This document shows, one piece after another, positions 1-5,418 of a DNA stretch of 5,418 bases. Made by a program: the position numbers and the translations under genes. Position 1 is the stretch's first letter, and the number at the start of each line of letters is the position of its first letter. The notes beneath the pieces were generated by a model, which saw nothing but the letters and a program-made list of their open reading frames with translations, had not been told where the DNA came from and searched no databases. The stretch is taken from NCBI GenBank assembly GCA_003221375.1, contig QHRI01000250.1, positions 1-5,418 on the forward strand. Reading direction: 5' to 3'. Source of the stretch: Verrucomicrobiota bacterium (GTDB lineage: Bacteria > Verrucomicrobiota > Verrucomicrobiia > Chthoniobacterales > UBA10450).

Positions 1-513
1 CGGCGGCGCTGCGCTTGTTTGATCATGCACAATTCGCCAGCCTTCTGGCAGGTGTTTAAGAATGAGGGTGAATCGGCCGTGCGGCTGGTCGTTTGCACGC
101 TTCAGTTTCCAACGCCCGGTCGCTACGGCCGAACCAGGTGAGAGCGGCGTGATTTCAAGATCAGAAAACTTGAGCGTCCCCATCTTCGCGCGACTGGAAT
201 ATTTTTTCTTGTACCGATCGCGCACGGTTTGCCAGCCGCGTCTGATTGTGTCCTCCGAAACAAAGACAGTTGATGGCGAGCGAGCGTATCCATTCATGAA
301 GCCATCGATATCACCCCGGTTCCAGGCGTCCTGTTGTGCCTGAAGGACTGATCGAATCTGAGCGATTGCGGTTTCGGTTTGTTGCGCCGCGCCGGAGACC
401 GAGATCGAAGCGAGAACGTAACAGGCGATTGCTAATCCCAGCATCGTTTTCGACGTCCTAGAAAATCCGGTAGAACGACGATGAGGACCAGAGAAGAACG
501 ATTCCAAGCTCAT
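1..513 (-). CDS. Secreted SnoaL/DUF4440-like (NTF2-fold) protein, 3' end cut by window edge
   Basis: Reading the minus strand from the ATG at 513-511 gives 171 codons without a stop, so the gene runs off the left edge. Residues 1-23 are basic (HRR, R19, K22). A hydrophobic stretch follows at about 25-42, ending near SGA-AQQ, which looks like a cleavable signal peptide for export. The mature part (about 45-165) has the pattern of the DUF4440/SnoaL-like NTF2 fold: an N-terminal helix with QQDAWNRGDIDGFM, then VFVSEDTIRRGWQ, the strand SAVATGRWKL, and a closing GRFTLIL...GWRIVHDQTS. The domain looks nearly complete, so few residues are probably missing. NTF2-fold proteins include small-molecule enzymes and binding proteins, and nothing here fixes a substrate. 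A second possible start is the ATG at 444-442 (M24), which would drop the basic n-region and so seems less likely. It is transcribed away from gspD and is probably not part of the secretion operon. Confidence 0.8.
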   Translation of the reverse strand, partial: MSLESFFSGPHRRSTGFSRTSKTMLGLAIACYVLASISVSGAAQQTETAIAQIRSVLQAQQDAWNRGDIDGFMNGYARSPSTVFVSEDTIRRGWQTVRDRYKKKYSSRAKMGTLKFSDLEITPLSPGSAVATGRWKLKRANDQPHGRFTLILKHLPEGWRIVHDQTSAAPP

Positions 514-539
514 TTGCAATGATCGCAATCTCTTATAAG
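514..539. promoter_or_regulatory. Candidate operator/promoter in the divergent DUF4440-like/gspD gap
   Basis: Positions 514-528 (TTGCAATGATCGCAA) form a 15-bp dyad around a central G, with six of seven base pairs symmetric. It is followed at 532-539 by a perfect 8-bp palindrome, CTTATAAG, that contains a TATAA core usable as a -10 on either strand. Placed between two divergent starts, this could be a regulator site with a promoter. I could not find a well-spaced -35: TTGCAA at 514-519 is only 13-14 bp from the TATAA core. The call rests on symmetry and position alone. Confidence 0.25.
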
Positions 540-577
540 CTCCTCCCCGCTGCGTCCAGCTTCAGGATCGTTTCAAC

Positions 578-583
578 GGAGGG
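578..583 (+). promoter_or_regulatory. Shine-Dalgarno site supporting a TTG start for gspD
   Basis: GGAGGG lies 7 bases before the in-frame TTG at 591-593. It is the strongest ribosome-binding match near any start in the window. It favours initiation at 591 over the upstream ATG at 519, which has no comparable site and lies only 5 bases from the start of the divergent gene. Confidence 0.5.
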
Positions 584-590
584 AAATATT

Positions 591-2984
591 TTGACGGGTC
601 TCATAAATGCACTAGCGTCGCCCATCCATCCAAATAAGGCTGTGCACCGCTTTTTCTGCATCGCGACGCTTGTGCTTGCCAGCGCGTCCGCCGTTTTGGG
701 TCAGAACAAACCAGCTCGCCCCGAAACATCTGTTCCCAAGGTTGCGAACACGCCTCCAGTGGAAGCCCCTGCGCCTCCCCCTGCGAACGCGCCCGCTATG
801 GTTCGGCTTCAATTCCCGAACAGCGATGTTGTCGATGTGCTGCATCTTTACGAACAGCTCACCGGCAAGAAGCTGGTGATGGATAATTTCGTGCAGGGGA
901 AGGTGAACATTTTCATCGCCAAAGACGTGTCGCGCGAAGAAGCCATCAAGATCATCGAGATGAGCATGGGCTTGAACGGAATCTCTCTCGTCCCAGCGGG
1001 CAAGGACTTGATCGACGTTGTGGGAGCGGGCCAGAATCCGCGAAAAGCGCCGGTCCCAATCGTTTCTGATCTAGCGGATATCCCGCCGGGCAACCCGGTG
1101 ATCAGCTTCCTGTTCCATCTGCAGTACGCAGACCCCCAGGAACTCCAACAAGTGTTGATGGCATATTTTCAGGGGAGCTCGGGCACCATCAACATTCTCG
1201 CCTTGCCGAAAGCATCCGCTCTTCTGGTGACGCAAAATTCCGACATCATCCGGCAGCTCGCCAGCGTAATTAACCAGGTGGATGTGGCGCCTGCAGAAGT
1301 GGTGAGTGAGTTTATCAAGCTCGATCGCGCGGACGCGAGCAAAGTCTCCGACATGCTCAAGGACATTTTCGAAAAGGGCACCGAATCACCCACTCAGCCG
1401 GGTGTCCGCAGCGTGAAAGTGCCCGGGGCGGTTCCGCAACCGCAACAGATTGAAGGCGCGGGCTTAAACGTGCTGTCCGAGGAAGCGATCATCGTGGGTA
1501 AAATCAAACTTACTCCCGACGTCCGCACCAATCGTATCCACGTGGTGACGCGGCCGATCAACATGCCTTTCATCCGTGAACTAATTCATGAGTTTGATGC
1601 CAACGTTGAGTTTGCAAAACCAGTGACGCGATATTTGCAATACGTTTCCGCCGGTGACGTTCTGCCAGTCTTGGTTCAGGCGTTAACCGAGCCGGGCACA
1701 GAGGGCGCGGGCGCTGGTGGTCTACCCGGTGGTGGTCTGCCTGGCGCGAGTCCGCAACCGCAGCAACAACAACGAGGCACCGGTACCACTGGCGGAGCAA
1801 ACCCATATTCATCCCAATTTGGTGGCACATCCAGCACGGGAGGAGGCGGCGGCAGCACACTGAACATTTCCGAGGAACTCTCTACTCAACCGGTAAACAC
1901 CACACCGCAAGCCGTCACGATCGGAAACGCCAAGCTGATCGCCGATCAACGCGCCAATTCCATCATCGTTCTCGGAAATCGCGAAGTGGTGGTGAAGGTA
2001 GAAAAGATTCTAGATCAAATGGACGTCCAGGCGCCGCAGGTCGCGCTGAGTACTGTCATTGGTCAATTGACGCTCAACAACAACGAGGAATTCGGTGTCG
2101 ATTACTTCGCGAAGTACCACGACAGACTGGTGGGTGTGTCACGTAATAACGGAGTATTTGGCGCAAACAATCCCACCGTTCCTGGCGGTATTGAACCCTC
2201 CAAGCTGATCCAGTTCAGCAAGATTGTTAAGAACGTGGGTGCCGGCGCTAATCTTTATGTGGCAGCAGGCGACGCTTTTGCCGCCATAGTGCACGTGCTT
2301 GAGTCCACCGGTAAGTTTAAAATCGTTTCGCGGCCGACGATCTTCACAAGCAACAACAAGAAGGCCATCATCGCATCGGGCCAGGAGGTTCCGGTCCCGG
2401 TTAGCACCCTTTCGAATGTCAACACCACGGGAGTCATCAACAATACAGCCGCAGTGCAATCGAGCATCGAGTACAAAAAGGTCGTGCTTCAGCTTGAGGT
2501 CGTACCGCTCATTAATTCTGAGAAAGAAGTGTCGCTCGATATTTTGCAAAAGGTTGACAGCCTTGTCCCGAACGGAAACGTAAATATCAGTGGCAATTCG
2601 GTCCCAACAATCGACACGAAATATATCCGTACCAACGTTTCTGCTCAGAACGGATCGACCATTATCCTGGGCGGGTTGATCGAAGATCAAAAGCAGAAGA
2701 ACTACCAAGGTATTCCTTATCTCTCGCGCATTCCACTCATCGGCGCAGCATTCCGTAGCACAGCAAGTAACAAGAAGCGATCGGAGCTAATCGTTCTTAT
2801 GTGTCCGCAGGTGACCTTGACCAAGCTGGATCAGTATCGGTTGCGCCAAAAATGGGAGGACACAAATACACATTTTGGGCCCGAGCTAGACCAGAGCGAG
2901 TGCGCGGATTGCCCCAAGACTGATCGAAGTAAACAGTTAGCTTTGCCACCGCCTGACATTCCCGAACCAAAAGATATGAGGTAA
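591..2984 (+). CDS. gspD: Type II secretion system secretin GspD
   Basis: This is the outer-membrane secretin that forms the T2SS exit channel. Residues are numbered from the ATG at 519 (821 aa); from the preferred TTG at 591 the length is 797. A signal peptide spans about 41-62 (HRFFCIATLVLASASAVLG), followed by a proline-rich linker (64-93). N0 is about 95-170, N1 about 195-255, N2 about 263-362 and N3 about 366-503. The secretin domain is about 505-765 and carries VSRPTIFTSNNKKA, GQEVPVPVST, NGSTIILGGL and GIPYLSRIPLIGAAFR, which are secretin signatures. No AMIN domain is present, which argues for GspD over PilQ. N2 holds an insert (about 286-327), and N3 holds a Gly/Gln-rich insert (391-446). 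The tail (766-821) has a CxxC pair, C795 and C798. The TTG at 591 is preferred because of GGAGGG at 578. The ATG at 519 would leave about 44 residues before the hydrophobic core. GTG at 642 gives the neatest signal peptide but has no usable ribosome site. Confidence 0.93.
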   Translation: MTGLINALASPIHPNKAVHRFFCIATLVLASASAVLGQNKPARPETSVPKVANTPPVEAPAPPPANAPAMVRLQFPNSDVVDVLHLYEQLTGKKLVMDNFVQGKVNIFIAKDVSREEAIKIIEMSMGLNGISLVPAGKDLIDVVGAGQNPRKAPVPIVSDLADIPPGNPVISFLFHLQYADPQELQQVLMAYFQGSSGTINILALPKASALLVTQNSDIIRQLASVINQVDVAPAEVVSEFIKLDRADASKVSDMLKDIFEKGTESPTQPGVRSVKVPGAVPQPQQIEGAGLNVLSEEAIIVGKIKLTPDVRTNRIHVVTRPINMPFIRELIHEFDANVEFAKPVTRYLQYVSAGDVLPVLVQALTEPGTEGAGAGGLPGGGLPGASPQPQQQQRGTGTTGGANPYSSQFGGTSSTGGGGGSTLNISEELSTQPVNTTPQAVTIGNAKLIADQRANSIIVLGNREVVVKVEKILDQMDVQAPQVALSTVIGQLTLNNNEEFGVDYFAKYHDRLVGVSRNNGVFGANNPTVPGGIEPSKLIQFSKIVKNVGAGANLYVAAGDAFAAIVHVLESTGKFKIVSRPTIFTSNNKKAIIASGQEVPVPVSTLSNVNTTGVINNTAAVQSSIEYKKVVLQLEVVPLINSEKEVSLDILQKVDSLVPNGNVNISGNSVPTIDTKYIRTNVSAQNGSTIILGGLIEDQKQKNYQGIPYLSRIPLIGAAFRSTASNKKRSELIVLMCPQVTLTKLDQYRLRQKWEDTNTHFGPELDQSECADCPKTDRSKQLALPPPDIPEPKDMR
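1716..1745 (+). repeat. Two in-frame 15-bp tandem repeats encoding GGLPG
   Basis: The units 1716-1730 and 1731-1745 each encode Gly-Gly-Leu-Pro-Gly (residues 400-409 of GspD, counted from 519) and differ at three third-codon positions. They sit inside the flexible N3 insert, which continues with a glutamine run (415-418) and a glycine run (441-445). The repeat most likely arose by local duplication within a disordered loop. Confidence 0.7.
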
Positions 2985-2998
2985 ACTCACTTCTATTT

Positions 2999-3409
2999 AT
3001 GAAACGAATAGCTCTCGCTTTAATTCTTTGCCTCGGCGCAACCATTGCGCAAGCCGACGAGTACGATGTCGTCGATTTTGATATTTTCCGTTCAGTCGAT
3101 CCGTTGGCACAACGAGACGAGTTCGGTCTGCTACACCAGGGGAAGCACGTAAATGCCACCGACTTCGCACCACGTTACAAGTGGCGATGGATTTATTACT
3201 TCAAAGCCAACGAACAACTCATCGTGCAGCCGGCGTATGTTGGTTCGATGCAAACTGCACTGCGACGGTTGGGCTATTACTGTGGGCCCGTTGACGGAGT
3301 ATTCACTCCGCAGGTGGCCGATGCCATCGCGCATCTTCAAAAGAATTATTCCATGCGCGTCACAGGCACGCTTACCGAGCCGGTCCGGCGCGCATTGCAT
3401 ATGCCTTGA
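2999..3409 (+). CDS. Small exported protein with C-terminal peptidoglycan-binding domain
   Basis: This 136-residue protein starts with a clear signal peptide: MKR, a hydrophobic core at 4-16, and an AQA cleavage site at 17-19. It should therefore act in the periplasm. Residues 20-80 are acidic to mixed, with an aromatic patch (KWRWIYYF, 61-68), and I do not recognise a family there. Residues about 82-134 match the PG_binding_1 fold: SMQTALRRLGYYCGPVDGVF, then TPQVADAIAHLQKNY and VTGTLTEPVRRAL. That domain binds cell-wall peptidoglycan and has no catalytic role by itself. C11 is not in a lipobox, because position -1 is Leu. The gene starts 14 bases after the gspD stop. The only ribosome-site match is GAGG at 2978-2981, overlapping the end of gspD and 17 bases from the ATG, so it may be translated by coupling to gspD. 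Its position between gspD and gspE suggests that it anchors or positions the secretin at the wall; that is inference. Confidence 0.85.
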   Translation: MKRIALALILCLGATIAQADEYDVVDFDIFRSVDPLAQRDEFGLLHQGKHVNATDFAPRYKWRWIYYFKANEQLIVQPAYVGSMQTALRRLGYYCGPVDGVFTPQVADAIAHLQKNYSMRVTGTLTEPVRRALHMP

Positions 3410-3418
3410 GCGCCCAGG

Positions 3419-3474
3419 CAGGGAGATTTGCAATCTGTCCCTTGAAGACAGCAGAATCAAACGGTCGCTCCCTG
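3419..3474 (+). other. Competing inverted repeats in the gap before gspE
   Basis: The 165-base gap at 3410-3574 has no convincing gene. Hairpin A pairs 3421-3428 with 3432-3441 (8 pairs, TGC loop, 2-nt bulge). An alternative fold pairs CAGGGAG (3419-3425) with CTCCCTG (3468-3474). Nested inside that alternative is a third stem, CTGTC (3435-3439) with GACAG (3447-3451). A excludes the other two, so the RNA could switch between two folds. No T-run follows, so this is not a standard terminator. The stems are short and may be chance. A palindrome, AAGCGCTT (3493-3500), also lies in the gap. Confidence 0.3.
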
Positions 3475-3574
3475 ATTACGCATTATACGTGAAAGCGCTT
3501 GCGAAACGGCTTAAATAGGCTTCATTCGAACGCTTCCAATTTTGCGTTGTCGATTCTACTGAACGCCGCGCCTC

Positions 3575-5314
3575 ATGAGTTCACCTGCCAGTCAATCGCT
3601 GATTAATTTGCTGCTGGAAAGCGGCGTTCCTTCGACTGAAGAAGCGGCACAGCTTTCCGTAAATCTGAACGGCGGTTCGTGGGTGAGCCAGGTACTCGAT
3701 TCCGGCAAGGTCGACGAACAACGTTTCCTTTCTGGGATTGGGAATTTCTTCCGTGTGCCGGTCATGTCTATCGACGCGAAAAAGATCGACCGCGCGACGC
3801 TATCAGTGCTGCCTAGCCGCTTTGTTTTTCAACACCACGTTTTGCCTATCGAGGTGAAGGAAAACTCAGTGGTGTTGGCGACATACGACCTTTTCAATTC
3901 CATCGGCCGCCAGCTCGCGTCGCAGCTTCTGAAAAAGCCAGCCGAATGGGTCTTGGTGCCGCGCGCGCAAGTTCTGCGCGCAATGAAGACTCTCTACGGT
4001 GTCGGCGCAGAAACATTCGACGAAATTCTCAAGACAAATCGTTCCTTTGAGGTGCTGCAGGACACGGAGACTGCCATCGAGTTGAATGACGAGGATCCGG
4101 AGGCGTCTGTGGTGAAATTCGTGAACCAGATCATTCGCGAAGCAATTTTCGAGCGTGCGACCGATATTCATGTTGAACCGCAGGAAAACGATCTGCGGAT
4201 TCGTTATCGAATTGACGGGATCCTGCACGAGGTCGCTGTGCCGCCGCAATTGCGAGTCTTGCAATCGGCCATCATTTCGCGCCTGAAAGTGATGTCACAT
4301 ATGGACATCGCGGAGCGCCGTCTGCCTCAGGATGGACGGATAAATTTGCAGTCGAACAATCAAAACATCGATGTGCGCGTTTCGACTATTCCCACAGTCA
4401 ATGGCGAATCGATCAGCCTGCGATTGCTCAGTCGCACCGAGCAGCAGTTCGGATTTGATCGGCTCGATCTCAGCGAAAAGCAGGAGAAAATCATTCGGCA
4501 TCTCCTGGCCCAGCCTAACGGAATCATTCTTCTCACCGGTCCGACTGGGTGCGGGAAATCGACGTCGCTTTATTGCTTTCTGAGCAGCATCAATTCTGTG
4601 CAACGCCGTATCATCACGGTCGAAGAACCGGTCGAATATCGAATTCCCGGTGTTTCGCAAATCGATGTGAAACCAGAGATCGATCTGACATTTGCCAAAG
4701 GTCTGCGCCACATTTTGCGACAGGATCCAAATGTCGTCATGGTTGGCGAAATCCGCGACGTCGAAACGGCGGACATCGCGATCCGCGCAGCAATGACGGG
4801 ACACCTTGTTTTCAGCACACTCCACACGAACGACGCTGTAGGCGGCATTACGCGTTTGCTGGACATGGATGTGGAACCATTCCTGCTTTCCTCGGTAGTC
4901 AAATCGTTCATCGCGCAGCGACTCGTGCGCACCATTTGTCCAGACTGCGCGCAGTTGGTTGAATATCCTCGCGAATATCTCGCCGAGATCGGTTTTCCGG
5001 TGAAAGAACTCGGCACCCGCTTCAAGCGCGGAGTTGGTTGTGACCAATGTCGTCAGACTGGCTATCAGGGACGCGCGGCAATTTACGAGGTCTGTCTCAT
5101 TACAGAACCGCTGAGAAAGATGATCATGCGAAAACGCGATGGCGGCGAGCTGAAGCAATGCGCCATTGCCGAAGGCCTGGAGACTTTGCGACAGGATGGT
5201 TGGCGACGCGTCGCTGAAGGCAAAACAACCATCGAAGAGGTCGTCCGAGTCACGCAAACCGATGAGGTGATGGCCGAGACCACCGAAGAAGCCGCGCCGG
5301 TCGTGGCGGGGTAG
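3575..5314 (+). CDS. gspE: Type II secretion system ATPase GspE (PilB/GspE family)
   Basis: This is the cytoplasmic hexameric ATPase that drives pseudopilus assembly. It is 579 residues and full length for the family. Residues 8-58 contain two MshEN-like half-motifs, followed by the rest of the N1-type domain (to about 148). The N2 domain has ATDIHVEP (195-202) and the arginine-rich RIRYRIDGIL. The ATPase core carries Walker A GPTGCGKST (322-330), Asp box ITVEEPVEY (347-355), Walker B VVMVGEIRD (387-395, catalytic-type E392) and His box MTGHLVFSTLHTND (407-420). Four cysteines form the zinc site typical of GspE/PilB: C455, C458, C489 and C492. An acidic tail ends the protein. The zinc site and Glu/His boxes separate it from retraction ATPases of the PilT type. 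PilB cannot be excluded from sequence alone, but the nearby gspD supports GspE. No Shine-Dalgarno site precedes the ATG at 3575; it is kept because the N-terminal motifs begin right after it. Confidence 0.93.
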   Translation: MSSPASQSLINLLLESGVPSTEEAAQLSVNLNGGSWVSQVLDSGKVDEQRFLSGIGNFFRVPVMSIDAKKIDRATLSVLPSRFVFQHHVLPIEVKENSVVLATYDLFNSIGRQLASQLLKKPAEWVLVPRAQVLRAMKTLYGVGAETFDEILKTNRSFEVLQDTETAIELNDEDPEASVVKFVNQIIREAIFERATDIHVEPQENDLRIRYRIDGILHEVAVPPQLRVLQSAIISRLKVMSHMDIAERRLPQDGRINLQSNNQNIDVRVSTIPTVNGESISLRLLSRTEQQFGFDRLDLSEKQEKIIRHLLAQPNGIILLTGPTGCGKSTSLYCFLSSINSVQRRIITVEEPVEYRIPGVSQIDVKPEIDLTFAKGLRHILRQDPNVVMVGEIRDVETADIAIRAAMTGHLVFSTLHTNDAVGGITRLLDMDVEPFLLSSVVKSFIAQRLVRTICPDCAQLVEYPREYLAEIGFPVKELGTRFKRGVGCDQCRQTGYQGRAAIYEVCLITEPLRKMIMRKRDGGELKQCAIAEGLETLRQDGWRRVAEGKTTIEEVVRVTQTDEVMAETTEEAAPVVAG

Positions 5315-5387
5315 CGAAGCGCAAAGAGTCAAGCAGCGGAATGCTTGTGCTCTCGCCTCTTATCCCATAGCTCTTTGCCCCTTACCC
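5309..5387 (+). other. Nested inverted repeats just after gspE
   Basis: Three stems nest around the gspE stop. GGGTA (5309-5313) pairs with TACCC (5383-5387). GCAAAGAG (5321-5328) pairs perfectly with CTCTTTGC (5371-5378). CAAGCA (5330-5335) pairs with TGCTTG (5342-5347) across a GCGGAA loop. The small GCGAAGC at 5314-5320 may make a mini-hairpin. No T-run follows, so it is not a standard terminator. It could instead be an mRNA stability or processing element between gspE and the next gene. Confidence 0.35.
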
Positions 5388-5409
5388 GGGACCGCCGCGT
5401 AATTCTCGA

Positions 5410-5418
5410 ATGGCCTTT
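5410..5418 (+). CDS. Possible start of the next gene (first three codons only)
   Basis: The window ends with ATG GCC TTT (Met-Ala-Phe), in the same direction as gspE and 95 bases after its stop. In T2SS clusters gspF or a PilT-like ATPase gene commonly follows gspE, so a start here is plausible. There is no ribosome-binding site in front, but gspE lacks one too. Nine bases cannot identify a gene. Confidence 0.2.

Noticed and set aside
62..343. Plus-strand open frame of 93 codons
   Set aside because: It lies antisense to the DUF4440-like gene, whose protein shows family motifs and a signal peptide. The plus-strand translation shows no recognisable domain.
421..423. Lipoprotein signal in the DUF4440-like protein (Cys31, LAIAC)
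   Set aside because: The residues before the Cys (A-I-A) do not fit the lipobox, and the hydrophobic segment continues past it to a normal cleavage site.
2139..2708. Minus-strand open frame of 189 codons
   Set aside because: Antisense to the secretin domain of gspD, with no recognisable motifs and no start context.
3421..3441. Hairpin as an intrinsic terminator after the peptidoglycan-binding gene
   Set aside because: The stem is bulged and is followed by CTTGAAG with no run of T, so Rho-independent termination is not supported.
3442..3489. Possible promoter for gspE (TTGAAG with TATACG)
   Set aside because: The spacing between the two elements is far too long (about 36 bases), and no better -35 lies the right distance from TATACG.
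3153..3518. Plus-strand frame running past the end of the peptidoglycan-binding gene
   Set aside because: It overlaps that gene in another frame, and its translation lacks domain or signal features. The part in the gap is better explained as non-coding.
4295..5332. Long minus-strand open frame of 345 codons
   Set aside because: It is entirely antisense to the motif-rich part of gspE. Its translation is rich in Arg, His, Asp and Phe with no domain, as expected of a codon-bias shadow.

Overview
The window reads as part of a chromosomal type II secretion (T2SS-like) locus from a Gram-negative (diderm) bacterium. The evidence is an outer-membrane secretin and its matching secretion ATPase, each with all the expected family motifs. 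The base composition is moderately GC-rich. Start regions mostly lack strong Shine-Dalgarno sites. The genes resemble soil Verrucomicrobia (Chthoniobacterales-like) or, less likely, Acidobacteria. That placement rests on recollection of similar proteins, not on a search.

Layout. Positions 1-513 hold a minus-strand gene, cut by the left edge, for a secreted SnoaL/DUF4440-like (NTF2-fold) protein. It diverges from a plus-strand cluster. A short divergent regulatory stretch (about 514-590) contains a 15-bp imperfect dyad and a TATAA-bearing palindrome. Next comes gspD (591-2984, possible longer start at 519), a secretin with N0-N1-N2-N3 and secretin domains, a glycine/glutamine-rich insert in N3 and a CxxC-bearing tail. 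Fourteen bases later comes a small exported protein with a C-terminal peptidoglycan-binding domain (2999-3409). A 165-base gap with competing short inverted repeats leads to gspE (3575-5314), a complete secretion ATPase. The last ~100 bases hold nested inverted repeats and possibly the first three codons of the next gene.

How the genes fit together. GspD would form the outer-membrane channel. GspE would power pseudopilus assembly from the cytoplasmic face of the inner membrane. The peptidoglycan-binding protein lies between them in the same orientation and may connect the secretin to the cell wall. There is no gspC directly upstream of gspD, because the neighbour there is the divergent DUF4440-like gene. 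The assembly platform (GspF) and pseudopilins (GspG etc.), if present, lie outside the window.

No wholly new system is evident. The points most worth a second look are the peptidoglycan-binding protein between gspD and gspE, the degenerate MshEN-type N-terminus of GspE, the CxxC tail of GspD, and the two structured-looking intergenic stretches. No tRNA, rRNA, CRISPR array or mobile element was seen.
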